Positions 35,520 through 44,452 of a stretch of DNA of 64,000 bases are shown piece after piece (position 1 is the first letter of the stretch; every line of letters begins with the position of its first letter). Where the stretch lies: contig CANJPG010000003.1 of assembly GCA_947476065.1 (NCBI GenBank), positions 21,476 through 85,475 on the forward strand, given 5' to 3'. Source of the DNA: Fidelibacterota bacterium (GTDB taxonomy: Bacteria > Pseudomonadota > Alphaproteobacteria > Rhodospirillales > Rhodospirillaceae). The position numbers and the translations under genes are program-made. The notes under the pieces are model-generated. The model did not search any database. It worked only from the letters and a program-made list of their open reading frames with translations, and was not told the DNA's origin.

Positions 35520-35746
35520 AACCTTCTCGCCCAAAAACGGCCTGCTGTGGTGCGCGCGGCCCGGGCTCTTATCGCGAAGAGGGCGCACCATATTCGGCGC
35601 GTTCCCGCCGGTCAAGCGAACGGTTCCAAGCCGGAACAATTGCGCGAACACTCTGAAAACGTGGCTGTTTCCTTGGAGTTTCCGTAAGCCTTGGGCTACC
35701 TTCGCGGGGCTCGCGCCGTTGCAACGGCGCCTGACGGGGATCGATC

Positions 35747-36871
35747 ATGGGGTTGCTGCGCGTCCTGCTTGCGCTTTCGGTCGCACTCAGCCACCTGGGC
35801 GACTTCCGGGGCTTTGGCATCGCCGGCGGTTTCGCGGCCGTGCAGATGTTCTACATGATCTCCGGCTTTTACATGGCGACCATCCTCACCGGGAAATACG
35901 ATCCCCGCCGTGACATCGCGGTGTTCTATTCGAACCGCCTGCTGCGCATTTATTCGATTTACTTGGTCTGCCTGCTGATCTCGCTCGCGGCCTACATCGC
36001 GATCTATGCCGCCGGGCAGGGCGGGTGGCTGGCTTATGTCATCGCCAACATCGGGCGCATCGACGGGCTGGGGAGGCTGTGGCTGGCCTTCACCTCCATT
36101 GCCATCGTCGGCCAGGAGTCCACGCTGTTTCTTGAGCTGAAAGATGGAGCGCTCGCCTTCACGCCCAACGGTCCCGGAGGCGAGACTCCTGTCTGGGTCT
36201 TTATGCCTATTCCTCAAGCCTGGTCGATTTCGCTCGAGCTAATGTTCTATGCCCTGGTGCCCTTCCTGATCCGCAACAAGACCAATGTGCTGATCGGTAT
36301 TGTCGCCGCGGCGCTGGTGGCGCGGGTCGCGGTTTATGCCGCGGGCTACGATCACGACCCCTGGCTCAGCCGGTTCTTTCCCTTTGAGCTGGCGCTTTTT
36401 GTCCTCGGTATGATCGCGCGGCGCATCTACGACAGCGCCGTCATCACACTCCAGCACCGCACCCAGGTCGCTGTCGCTTTGGCCTTCGTCATTCTCACCT
36501 GCGCCGTGCGCGAACTGGTGGTGGATGTAGGTCTGCATGTGGTCTGGGTGTACTACGCCGCCGGTCTGATCGGACTGCCGTGCCTCTTCGCCGTCACCCG
36601 CCACAGCAAAGCCGACCAGTTTCTCGGCAGCTTTTCCTACCCGCTGTATCTGATTCACTGGACGGTAATGATGTTCTACGACGCCTTTGCCGTGCAGCTA
36701 AATCTGCCGGCGACGGGCTCAGTGGCCCGGGCGGCGATCTGCGTTACGGTGTCTCTCGTTGTGTCGTGGATCGTGGTGGTCAGTGTCGAAGCGCCGCTCG
36801 ACCGTTATCGTCAGAAGCGCCTGCTCAGGATGCAGGGACGACCGCCGGCTTTTGGCGCAGCAGCCGGTTGA
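35747..36871 (+). CDS. Acyltransferase-3 family membrane protein (A)
   Basis: 374 residues with about ten membrane helices. Starts MGLLRVLLALSVALSHLGDF (the usual R-x10-H motif; His in SHLG), then a GGFAAVQMFYMISGFYMA segment and FYSNRLLRIYSIY, typical of the acyltransferase-3/OafA family. These enzymes move acetyl or other acyl groups to cell-surface sugars. No peptidoglycan or LPS gene is next to it. Its last 47 bp overlap the 3' end of a second, convergent member of the same family. Confidence 0.92.
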   Translation: MGLLRVLLALSVALSHLGDFRGFGIAGGFAAVQMFYMISGFYMATILTGKYDPRRDIAVFYSNRLLRIYSIYLVCLLISLAAYIAIYAAGQGGWLAYVIANIGRIDGLGRLWLAFTSIAIVGQESTLFLELKDGALAFTPNGPGGETPVWVFMPIPQAWSISLELMFYALVPFLIRNKTNVLIGIVAAALVARVAVYAAGYDHDPWLSRFFPFELALFVLGMIARRIYDSAVITLQHRTQVAVALAFVILTCAVRELVVDVGLHVVWVYYAAGLIGLPCLFAVTRHSKADQFLGSFSYPLYLIHWTVMMFYDAFAVQLNLPATGSVARAAICVTVSLVVSWIVVVSVEAPLDRYRQKRLLRMQGRPPAFGAAAG

Positions 36872-37979
36872 GGCCGCGGCGCGCCGGCCGCTCGAGTACC
36901 ACCCAGACGGCATAAGACAGCCCAACGATAAACACGCAGAACAGCGCGAACATCGGCCAGGCATAGCCGGGCGGCGCTACAAGGCCGTGGGCACCCATCA
37001 CCCGCAAGACCACCTGATGCAGCATGTACATGGCGAAGCTGACCTCGCCCAGGATCACCAGGAACGGCAGCGACAACAGGCGGGAGAGATATCCGCGCTC
37101 CAACGCCAGCACATAGATCAGCACGGCAAAGGGAATGGCCGACGCGCCGAAATGAATCCACAGCGTCACGGCGTCGGGCCAGAGCTGGCCTTCAAGGGCT
37201 GTTGCCAGATATTGAAAACCCACGACACTGCTGACAACAAAAATCGCCGCCGCTATTTCGAGGGCCGTCGCGACGGTGCGTCCTATATCCACGCGTTGAC
37301 GCTTGGACATCCACAGCTGTGCCGCACACATGCCGCAGGCGAATTCAAAGAATCGCGCCAGAGGATGAACCGAGATCATGCCGTGGGAGGTCACCCGGCC
37401 AAGGGATTCGCCGGAGTAGGGAGGCAGATCGAGCCCCACGGATGCAGCAATCATTGCCACGACGGCCAATGCACCGGCGGCCACCGGCGCCCAGGGCCTG
37501 CGCGCGAGGAAGGCGGCGGCCAGCGGATACAGCAGATAGAAATAGGCCTCGGTCGAAATGCTCCACGACGGCGCGTTGAACGAGAAGTAGTAGCGCGGCA
37601 CGGCGATGCCAGCGTGGGTGAGCGTGATATTGGCCAGCGCCGGCAGCACCGCGTTGCCGCCAAGCGCCCATTCGCCTGCGGGCAGCAGGGCCACGCACAT
37701 CAAGAAAGTGAGGGCATGGGTCGGCCAGATGCGTGAAAACCGCGCCGCCCAGAAGTTGCGCACATCGCCTGGGGTCTCAAGCTGGCCATAGGTGTAGGTC
37801 AGAATGAATCCCGACAGCACAAAGAAGAATGAAACGCCGGCCGAGCCCAGGATGAATTCGGTCATCAGGCTGAACTGGTAGCCGAAGGGCGCCGGGCCGG
37901 CGGAATGCGCCAGCACAATGAGGAACGCGGCGATGAATCGGGTGGAGGTCAGCGGGTGTATTTTTGTCCGGTCGGACAT
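36825..37979 (-). CDS. Acyltransferase-3 family membrane protein (B)
   Basis: 384 residues, about ten membrane helices. N terminus LTSTRFIAAFLIVLAHSAG has the R-x10-H motif, followed by GSAGVSFFFVLSGFILTY and FWAARFSRIWPTHAL, and the SWSISTEAYFYLLYPL motif with Glu: closer to the OafA/ExoZ consensus than gene A. Expected to O-acylate surface polysaccharide or lipid-linked sugar at the inner membrane. Convergent with gene A, overlapping by 47 bp, so both chains end in unrelated Arg-rich tails encoded on the same DNA. Confidence 0.93.
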   Translation of the reverse strand: MSDRTKIHPLTSTRFIAAFLIVLAHSAGPAPFGYQFSLMTEFILGSAGVSFFFVLSGFILTYTYGQLETPGDVRNFWAARFSRIWPTHALTFLMCVALLPAGEWALGGNAVLPALANITLTHAGIAVPRYYFSFNAPSWSISTEAYFYLLYPLAAAFLARRPWAPVAAGALAVVAMIAASVGLDLPPYSGESLGRVTSHGMISVHPLARFFEFACGMCAAQLWMSKRQRVDIGRTVATALEIAAAIFVVSSVVGFQYLATALEGQLWPDAVTLWIHFGASAIPFAVLIYVLALERGYLSRLLSLPFLVILGEVSFAMYMLHQVVLRVMGAHGLVAPPGYAWPMFALFCVFIVGLSYAVWVVLERPARRGLNRLLRQKPAVVPAS

Positions 37980-38082
37980 CGGAGCCCCATATTGCGGGCA
38001 ACCACGTTGCCCCGGTTCGCCGTTCCGGGCAAGGGCGATGCATGCTTATATAGTGCGCCGCCCATCCACGAGAGTTTGCGCC

Positions 38083-38310
38083 TTGACTGAACCCTTCCAG
38101 ATGCTGCTCGATACCGCGCGCCAGAGGCCAGATCCGCGCGCAGTTTCGACGTGGCTCTCGGCCTATCTCGGCACGCGGCCCTTGAAGGCCAAACACGCCG
38201 CCCTCAGTGCGCTCGAATCCCAGATCAAGGCGCTGCAGCCGCCGCCGGAGCCGCGCGTCGCCGGGCTGGTGCTGCGGGTGATTGAGAAAGCCCGCGAAAG
38301 CCTAAAGTAG
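38083..38310 (+). CDS. Small helical protein of unknown function
   Basis: 75 residues from a TTG start at 38083 with GAGAG 8 nt upstream; ATG 38101 is an alternative. Mostly amphipathic helix, Leu/Ala/Arg-rich (QMLLDTARQRPDPRAVSTWLSAYL; ALESQIKAL), no signal peptide, no Cys. Not a family that I recognise. Its stop codon directly abuts that of the convergent PCuAC-like gene. Confidence 0.55.
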   Translation: MTEPFQMLLDTARQRPDPRAVSTWLSAYLGTRPLKAKHAALSALESQIKALQPPPEPRVAGLVLRVIEKARESLK

Positions 38311-38787
38311 CTATTTGTTGATGCGGTTGCCGAGCAACTGATTCGAGACCGTTGCTTCGATCTCCACATGGCCGGCGTCGCGGAAAATCAGCGTGACGGG
38401 CACGGTGCTGCGCACTTCGACCGGGACAGTGAAGTCACTCAAGGTGACTTCGAAGGCGCCGGGATGGAAGGACGTGCGCTTGTGGGCGTTGATCTTGATG
38501 CCGTCGGAGGCCTTGTTGAAGAACGCATAGCCAAAGAACTTGCCGCGGCGCAGGGTGACGGTCCTTGCGGCGGGGCTGGTGGCCGACAGCAGCACATCGG
38601 ACTTGCCGGCGCCGTTGCTGACCTCGAAAAAGACGCCGGCGGTATCGTTCACATTAGGAACCAGCCGCGCCCATACGCCTTCGACGCGGATATTGCCGTC
38701 CTGGGAGCTGGCAAACTGTGGCCCGGCCTGCGCCGAAGCGGCGGCGGTGAGGGCTATCAGTCCGAGGGTAAATAGGAAGGCGCGCAT
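38311..38787 (-). CDS. Exported PCuAC-like protein lacking copper ligands
   Basis: 158 residues from ATG 38787 (GGAG 7 nt upstream). Signal peptide ends at AAASAQA. The body follows the PCuAC fold order: WARLVP, DTAGVFFEVSN, DVLLSATSPAA, then a final VPVTLIFRDAGHVEIEATV strand. Copper-binding PCuAC proteins carry the HxM...MxM type ligand set; the mature chain here has no Met at all, so periplasmic Cu(I) delivery to cytochrome oxidase is unlikely. It may be a structural relative with another role. Flanked by unrelated small genes. Confidence 0.75.
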   Translation of the reverse strand: MRAFLFTLGLIALTAAASAQAGPQFASSQDGNIRVEGVWARLVPNVNDTAGVFFEVSNGAGKSDVLLSATSPAARTVTLRRGKFFGYAFFNKASDGIKINAHKRTSFHPGAFEVTLSDFTVPVEVRSTVPVTLIFRDAGHVEIEATVSNQLLGNRINK

Positions 38788-38899
38788 GTTGGCTCCGATA
38801 AACACGTCCCTTTCCAAACGCGCGAGAGCGGGAGTTGTTCACGGAAACCAATCGACGGCACGCAAGGAATATCATTTCGGCGCGGGAACTTTTGCGCGG

Positions 38900-39358
38900 C
38901 TATTGAAGCCGGTCCCATACCTGGACGTAGTCGGTGACTTTGCCGGCGGCATCGGTTCGCTTGCCTTCGATGCGCATCTTGGTGTTGGCGGCGTTAAACG
39001 TCACGAGTTCGGAGACGGTGACGCCCTCGCCGGACTTCCAATCTGTGCGGAAGCTGGTGGGCGAAAGATGCGTGAACGAGCGCGTACCCTCTTTGCCGTA
39101 AGGGTAGGGTTTGCCGTCGTAAGCGCCTTCGTAGGTAATTTCGGGCTGGAGGCCGGTTTCAGTCATGGCAAACATGACAAATCGCAAGGCCGTGCCGTTG
39201 TCCTGCATCACGACCATGGGCGCGTCCGACGGCGTGATGCCCTCGGGGATTTTGCTCTCGGCCTTGTTGCGGATCCAGGCCCCCTGCTGAGAGGCGTAGT
39301 CCGCCGCCCGGGCGGGGCCGGCCAGCAACATCACGGCGCATAAAACAGCCAAACGCAT
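38900..39358 (-). CDS. Exported protein of unknown function
   Basis: 152 residues from ATG 39358 (GGAGG 10 nt upstream). Signal peptide (about 1-18, PARAADY). The mature protein is beta-rich: QQGAWIRNKAESKIPEG, DNGTALRFVMFAMTETG, YDGKPYPYGKEGTRSF, and a final MRIEGKRTDAAGKV strand. The layout is like small exported lipocalin-type barrels, but that is only a resemblance. Not recognised. 47 bp downstream of the dioxygenase-like gene on the same strand, perhaps co-transcribed. Confidence 0.7.
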   Translation of the reverse strand: MRLAVLCAVMLLAGPARAADYASQQGAWIRNKAESKIPEGITPSDAPMVVMQDNGTALRFVMFAMTETGLQPEITYEGAYDGKPYPYGKEGTRSFTHLSPTSFRTDWKSGEGVTVSELVTFNAANTKMRIEGKRTDAAGKVTDYVQVWDRLQ

Positions 39359-39405
39359 GGGTCTCGATCCTCCCGGACTTAAGGTCCGGGGAAGATATGG
39401 GATAT

Positions 39406-39990
39406 TCACGCCGTTTTCAGCACAAAATCGAAATGGCCGGTCTGTTGTCCGGAGCCTTCGGCCAGGTTCATCACCAGATCGGGGCGGAACAGGCCGTCGC
39501 GGGCATTGCGGCTTTCGCAGGGAAAGTAGAGCTGCGTGGTCAAAACAACGCCGCCGGGCGACATGGCTTTGACATGGATATGGCGAGTGCGCCCCGGATA
39601 GAAGCCGGGCACGATGGTCTCGAGGCGGAAGGCGCCGTTGGCGTCCGTGCGCTGATGGCCGCGCAGCTTGAAGCCGGTGTTGTCGTATTGGCCGGCGTCG
39701 TCGGCCTGCCAGAAATCCAGAACCGTATTGGCGATGGGCTTACAGCCCGCCGAGACCACCATGCCGCTCACCACTAGCTTCGTGCCGCCGGTGGCGCTGT
39801 CGAGCAGCGATGCACGCTCTGGTGAACGCGGCTTGAAATAGGGACCTTCGTCGTTGGGCGCGGTGGGATCGGCGTCGCCGTCGTCGCAAGCAGGCGTGGG
39901 AAGCAGCTGAGCAGTCTGCGCGCTGCCCGCAATCACTGCACCGAGAAACGGCGAGACCTGCAGGATACGGCGGCGGGACAAAATGATCAT
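39406..39990 (-). CDS. Exported intradiol dioxygenase-like protein
   Basis: 194 residues from ATG 39990 (AAGG upstream). N-terminal RRRILQVSPFLGAVIAGSA is Tat-like. The core shows the intradiol ring-cleavage fold: Tyr in EGPYFKP, Tyr in ADDAGQYDN, and GFYPGRTRHIHVKA with two His, that is, the 2-Tyr/2-His ferric site. Cytoplasmic intradiol enzymes cleave catechols; exported single-domain members like this are poorly characterised. No catechol pathway genes are adjacent. Confidence 0.85.
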   Translation of the reverse strand: MIILSRRRILQVSPFLGAVIAGSAQTAQLLPTPACDDGDADPTAPNDEGPYFKPRSPERASLLDSATGGTKLVVSGMVVSAGCKPIANTVLDFWQADDAGQYDNTGFKLRGHQRTDANGAFRLETIVPGFYPGRTRHIHVKAMSPGGVVLTTQLYFPCESRNARDGLFRPDLVMNLAEGSGQQTGHFDFVLKTA

Positions 39991-40033
39991 GGCAGCCTTC
40001 AGAGCCGGAGCCGCATCATAGCACACTCCGGCT

Positions 40034-40834
40034 CTAGGAAACGGGTGATACCAGCCCGTTCCTGCGCAGCCAATCGCAGATCAGAGCAGGTGCGGCGTTG
40101 TGTTCGGCCATCAGGCAGTGGCCACCGTCCGGAACAGTGATGAACTCTGCGCCATAAAAAGCGGCGATTTTTTCGTCCTGGCCGGCGTGATGGAGCGGGC
40201 TGTCGTCGCTGCCGCCCGAGACGCACAGCGACGGCCCCGTGGTCCAGGCCGGATCAACGGTGATGCTGCGGGAATAAAGGTCATTGAGAAACGCCGGGCT
40301 CTCCGGGCACAGCCGGGCAGCATAGGCCGCTGCGTCAACCTCATCACGCCCGGCAAAGAACCACTTGCGCGCGCGCTCCGGCGGCGGCGGCGCTACGGGA
40401 TTTTCGGTAGGGAAGGGCGGTAGCAGGCGCACGTCGGCGACGTTGGCCGGCGGCGCGGGCGCCAGCAGAATCATGCCAACCGGTTTCACCTCGGCCGCCG
40501 CCGCCATCACCGTCAGCGCGCCAAGACTATGTCCGGCGAGAATCATATCGCCGCCAAGGGCGCGCGCCGCCGCACTGACGTCACGCGCCATGTCCACGAG
40601 GCTCAGGGTGATGAAATCAGCCGGTTGTTGCAGTCCGCCGTGCCCGGTGAGGTCGATCGCCGCTGCGGGAATGTTCTGCGCGGCAAAGTGTTCAAGCCAT
40701 GGAGACCAACACCAGGCGCCGTGAAAGCCGCCGTGGACGAAGAGCAGGCGTGGGGTCTGTCCGCCCACGGTCGTCCAGACGCGCGCGCGGAAGAGGGGAA
40801 TTTCCTGCAGTGTACTTATAAATGCGTAGGGCAC
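40034..40834 (-). CDS. Alpha/beta hydrolase
   Basis: 266 residues. Oxyanion region FVHGGFHGAWCW, nucleophile elbow AGHSLGAL, later Asp in GGSDDSPLH and His in VPDGGHCLMAEH, a full catalytic triad. Closest in style to small esterases of the salicylate esterase/MES group. No signal peptide. Substrate unknown. Lies 43 bp upstream of the dioxygenase-like gene on the same strand, so the two may be in one transcript. Confidence 0.88.
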   Translation of the reverse strand: MPYAFISTLQEIPLFRARVWTTVGGQTPRLLFVHGGFHGAWCWSPWLEHFAAQNIPAAAIDLTGHGGLQQPADFITLSLVDMARDVSAAARALGGDMILAGHSLGALTVMAAAAEVKPVGMILLAPAPPANVADVRLLPPFPTENPVAPPPPERARKWFFAGRDEVDAAAYAARLCPESPAFLNDLYSRSITVDPAWTTGPSLCVSGGSDDSPLHHAGQDEKIAAFYGAEFITVPDGGHCLMAEHNAAPALICDWLRRNGLVSPVS

Positions 40835-40855
40835 GGCGCTAGGAATAGCGCAGCT

Positions 40856-41653
40856 TCAGCCATCCAGGAAGGACGCGGCACGGCGGCGCGCTTTGCGGCG
40901 CGAAGGTGCCGGTGCTGCATTCGCCGTGGCGAGGGCGTGCAGGGCCAAGTCGAGTTCGTCGTCGTCCATTTCCTCAGGCTCGGCCCAATAGAGGCTGAAG
41001 TTGGCCTGGAAGGATTTCCACCATTGCTGAATGCCAGTGGCCAAGGGTTCGCCCAGCAGGTGGCGGAAACCCTTATCCCGCATCAGGTCCTGGGTCGCTT
41101 CAATCTTGTTGATGCCGATCTGCTGCAGGATGGTTTTGACGACCATGTCATAGGGCGTCTTCATCAGATCAACCCCGGTGCCGAGGTCGATGCGCCCGAG
41201 CATCAGGAACACGAGGTCCGAGACGACGCGGTCCTGGCGCCCGGCGGCAGCGTCCACCTGTGCGCCGATTTCCCCGAGAAGCTCGGAGGCTTCGGCGGGC
41301 GGATATAGGCCGCGGATGCGGGCGGTCTCGAGGGCTACGACGCCGGCAAAGTAATAATCGTCGATGGGGTGGATATCGAACAGCATGCGCCGTTCATCTA
41401 TGGTCAGGGAATGCTCGGCCAACCCATCGGTAAAGACCTTGCTCCAGGCCGGATAGGTGCGAGCCGCAACCGATGTCATCGCGCCCAGAAAGTGGCTGAC
41501 CGCCTCGCGCGCTTCGGCGGCGTTCTCGGGAACGTCGCTCCCGAACATGCGGCGCAGCTTGGCCATGGTACGGCGCACCGTGGCGGCCATACCCTTTGGT
41601 TTCTGCGATCCTAACGCCGGCTTTTTTACGCCGGCGCTCAAACTATCAGCCAA
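40856..41653 (-). CDS. Hypothetical protein, 265 residues, mostly helical
   Basis: Basic N-terminal 35 residues, then an all-helical body with VSHFLGAMTSVAARTYPAWSKVF, DERRMLFDIHPIDDYYFAGVVALE, and a C-terminal LATGIQQWWKSFQANFSLYW segment, ending in an Arg-rich tail (RRKARRRA). No membrane helices, signal peptide or Cys cluster. I do not recognise a family. First gene of a possible leftward run with the hydrolase (21 bp gap). The 304 bp upstream (41654-41957) hold no gene and no clear promoter. Confidence 0.7.
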   Translation of the reverse strand: MADSLSAGVKKPALGSQKPKGMAATVRRTMAKLRRMFGSDVPENAAEAREAVSHFLGAMTSVAARTYPAWSKVFTDGLAEHSLTIDERRMLFDIHPIDDYYFAGVVALETARIRGLYPPAEASELLGEIGAQVDAAAGRQDRVVSDLVFLMLGRIDLGTGVDLMKTPYDMVVKTILQQIGINKIEATQDLMRDKGFRHLLGEPLATGIQQWWKSFQANFSLYWAEPEEMDDDELDLALHALATANAAPAPSRRKARRRAASFLDG

Positions 41654-41957
41654 TTCAAAGCCCCCTAAATCCCCGGCCTCTCTGGACCATCCGCGCCTGC
41701 AGCTCTTACGGCCGTCAGGTGCAGCTGTGCGTGGGGCGGTTGTCGCAGCGTTAGATGCAACAACTCTTCCGCGAGAGAGTCATCTCATGATTCGGTTCGT
41801 CCGGGAAGCGAGGTTTATGCGGTAATCGTAAATAGGATATTGATTTAAGTGGAGAATAAGGTTGAGTCGCTGCGCCTTATAACGGCGCGGTTGGATATGT
41901 TCGGGGGGGAACGTATCGCGCGGTTGTGAATCGAATGTACGGGGGCACTGAGCCAAG

Positions 41958-43538
41958 ATGAGCGACTTTGACCTTCAGGCGATGGAGAAGGTTGTCGCGT
42001 TCGTCGGCGAGCCCGACGAGCAAACACGCCGTGAGCTTCGCCAAATTCTGACCCATGCCGGCGTCAAGCAGGTCAGCACCCACGGCAATCTCGCCAACCT
42101 CGCCAACATGGTCGGCACCGTGCCGCCCGACCTGATCATGCTGGCCGACGACCTGGATTCCGGGGTCTTCGATTTCATCCGCGATCTGCGTCACAACAAG
42201 GTCGGCACGAACCCTTTTGTCGTGATTGTCACGCTGGTTGCCTCGGACCACATCGAGGCGGTCAAGCGGGCCATGCAGTCGGGCGCCGACGACATCATCA
42301 TCAAGCCGGTGAAGGAAGAGCAGCTGTTACAACGCCTCAAGCGCCTGATGATGAACCGCTCGGATTTTGTCGTGACCAGCGATTACCTGGGGCCCGACCG
42401 GCGGGCGAAAAACCGCCCATCGGCGATCAAGCGAATCACCGTGGCCAACACCATGCTGGAAAAAGCCACCGGCAAGGAGGTCGATGCCGCCGAAGTCCGC
42501 GAGGCCGTCGATGGCTCGATGACCGAGGTGCTGCAGGCGCGCCTCGATAGCCATAGCCTGCAGTTGGGTTTTGTCTGCAATCTGATACTGGAGGCTTACA
42601 AAACCGGCAACGTCACGCCCGACATCCATGAGAAGCTGCTGGCTCTGGTCGACCTGCTGCGCGATGCGGCCAAGACCGCCGAGCGATTGGAGGAGCGGGA
42701 GCTGGCATTGCTGTGCGGATCGCTGTCCGGGGACGTCGCGGCCATTGCCGGCCGCTATACCGCGCCCACCGAGCGGGATATCGGCCTGATCCAAAAACTT
42801 TCGCGGGCCGTCGTTTCGGCAGTGAAACCGCGCGCGGCCCCTGATAAATTGGAACAAGAAAACCGGGCCGCGGCACAGACTTACCAGCAGCGGCAGCGGT
42901 CGAATTTCAGCGGCGCGCAGGAAATCCAGCGCGCGCCGGGCGAGGACCCAGTGGTAGCTTTTGACGAACCAGTCATCGAGATATTGCCCCTGGCCAAGGG
43001 GCAGTTCCTGTTCAAACAGGGTGACACGGCGACCTCGGCCTACATCCTCAACAGCGGCGCCATCGGCATCTTCAAAGAGGTCGACGGCAAACGCCAACCC
43101 ATCGCCCGCGTCAAAAAGGGCGAATTCTTCGGCGAAATGGCCATTATCGACGGCCGCCCGCGGCGCAACTCGGCCATGGCGCTTGAGGACTGCACGCTGT
43201 CCCTGGTGTCCAAGGACATGATCGAGGAGAAGCTGGCGAACTCTGACCCCATGATCCGCACGCTGTTGCATATGCTGAGCAACAGCATGCGCATGGTCCA
43301 CGAGGCGTACGCCCCCAAGGGTCGCAACATCGGCGATGCCGTGCGCGAGATGAAGGAACAGGCGCGCTACATCCAAGGCCAGTTCGACTCCGGCTCGCCC
43401 GCGCGCAAGAAAGACGGCGCGGCGGCCACCAAAAAGATGGTCGAACTGACCGACGCCATCGTCAAACTGATCGAAAGCGCGCCGGAACTTGACCGGCGGA
43501 CCCCCGCCGTACCCACCGAAAAGGATTTGGCGGACTAA
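41958..43538 (+). CDS. Degenerate receiver domain fused to a cyclic-nucleotide-binding domain
   Basis: 526 residues. Residues 10-130 have the receiver fold, including IIIKPVKEEQLL with the conserved Lys, but the phosphoacceptor position is Ala63 (LIMLADDL), and the N-terminal acidic pair is replaced by G-E-P. A helical middle (about 150-300) follows. Residues about 335-455 form a cNMP-binding domain (LPLAKGQFLFKQGD; FFGEMAIIDGRPRRNSAMA phosphate cassette), then a coil-rich tail. No DNA-binding helix-turn-helix is evident, so it is probably a signalling adaptor. Phosphorylation in the usual way is unlikely. Confidence 0.85.
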   Translation: MSDFDLQAMEKVVAFVGEPDEQTRRELRQILTHAGVKQVSTHGNLANLANMVGTVPPDLIMLADDLDSGVFDFIRDLRHNKVGTNPFVVIVTLVASDHIEAVKRAMQSGADDIIIKPVKEEQLLQRLKRLMMNRSDFVVTSDYLGPDRRAKNRPSAIKRITVANTMLEKATGKEVDAAEVREAVDGSMTEVLQARLDSHSLQLGFVCNLILEAYKTGNVTPDIHEKLLALVDLLRDAAKTAERLEERELALLCGSLSGDVAAIAGRYTAPTERDIGLIQKLSRAVVSAVKPRAAPDKLEQENRAAAQTYQQRQRSNFSGAQEIQRAPGEDPVVAFDEPVIEILPLAKGQFLFKQGDTATSAYILNSGAIGIFKEVDGKRQPIARVKKGEFFGEMAIIDGRPRRNSAMALEDCTLSLVSKDMIEEKLANSDPMIRTLLHMLSNSMRMVHEAYAPKGRNIGDAVREMKEQARYIQGQFDSGSPARKKDGAAATKKMVELTDAIVKLIESAPELDRRTPAVPTEKDLAD

Positions 43539-43599
43539 GATCGCCTTACGCCAATCTTATTACATTCCTGTAATTCCAGGGTTTTTCCCATTTTCTCAA

Positions 43600-43634
43600 G
43601 GCTTGCGCCGGCGCGTGCGGCAGCCTAATTTTTC
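43600..43634 (+). terminator. Possible intrinsic terminator after the receiver-cNMP gene
   Basis: GGCT...AGCC with an inner GCG/CGC pairing encloses a GC-rich loop and is followed by TAATTTTTC. The stem has a 2x2 internal mismatch, so it is weaker than the terminators at 4914 and 11321. Confidence 0.35.
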
Positions 43635-43699
43635 GCCCTCCCGGGGGGCCGTGGGCAGCCCCTGGAACACTGAGCAAAAAAGAACGTGGGGAACGCGCT

Positions 43700-44443
43700 A
43701 TGACGGTCATGGTGGAAATCGACCGCCTTTCAAAATCCTTCGGTGATTTTCGCGCCGTCGACAACATCAGTCTGACGGTTAGCAAGGGCGAGATTCTGGG
43801 TTTCCTGGGGCCGAACGGCGCGGGCAAGACCACGACCATGCGCATGGTCGCAGGCTTCCTGTCACCGACCGCTGGCACGGTGCGGGTCTGCGGCCACGAC
43901 GTGATCACCGATCCGACCGCCGTGAAGCGTGTCATCGGCTATTTGCCCGAAGGTTCGCCGTCCTACGACGACATGTCGGTGCGCGCGTTCCTAAAATTCA
44001 TCGCCGAGATCCGCGGCTTCACTGGAGCCGACCGCGATGCACGCATCGCCCGCGCCGCCAAGCGCCTCGACCTGGGGGACGTCATGGAACGTCCCATCGA
44101 CGTGCTGTCCAAGGGCTACCGCCGTCGTGTCGGCCTTGCGCAAAGCATCCTGCACGATCCGCCGGTCCTGATCCTCGACGAGCCCACCGACGGCCTCGAT
44201 CCAAACCAGAAGCACGAAGTGCGTGGGCTGATCGCGGAAATGGCTGCCGAGAAGGCCATCGTCGTCTCGACGCATATTCTTGAAGAAGTCGAAGCAGTCT
44301 GCACCCGCGCCGTTATCATCGGCCGCGGCAAGGTCCTGGCCGACGGCACCGCGGCCCAGCTGCGCGCCCTGGTGCCGGGCGGTAGCCTCGATGACGTCTT
44401 CCGTTTAGTCACCACCGGCGCAGCGCCGCAAGCCGCCGAATAG
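43700..44443 (+). CDS. ABC transporter ATPase, GldA-like
   Basis: 247 residues. Walker A GPNGAGKTTTMRM, signature LSKGYRRRVGLAQ, Walker B LILDEPTDGLDPNQ, switch His in VVSTHILEEVE: a complete ATPase. The closest recognisable architecture is GldA of gliding bacteria and its proteobacterial homologues, given the three genes behind it. It would power the membrane proteins encoded downstream. The permease start lies 9 nt after its stop. Confidence 0.93.
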   Translation: MTVMVEIDRLSKSFGDFRAVDNISLTVSKGEILGFLGPNGAGKTTTMRMVAGFLSPTAGTVRVCGHDVITDPTAVKRVIGYLPEGSPSYDDMSVRAFLKFIAEIRGFTGADRDARIARAAKRLDLGDVMERPIDVLSKGYRRRVGLAQSILHDPPVLILDEPTDGLDPNQKHEVRGLIAEMAAEKAIVVSTHILEEVEAVCTRAVIIGRGKVLADGTAAQLRALVPGGSLDDVFRLVTTGAAPQAAE

Positions 44444-44452
44444 GACACTCCC

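Noticed and set aside
42327..43376. 349-codon frame antisense to the receiver-cNMP gene
   Set aside because: No start signal or domain; opposite strand has two recognisable domains.
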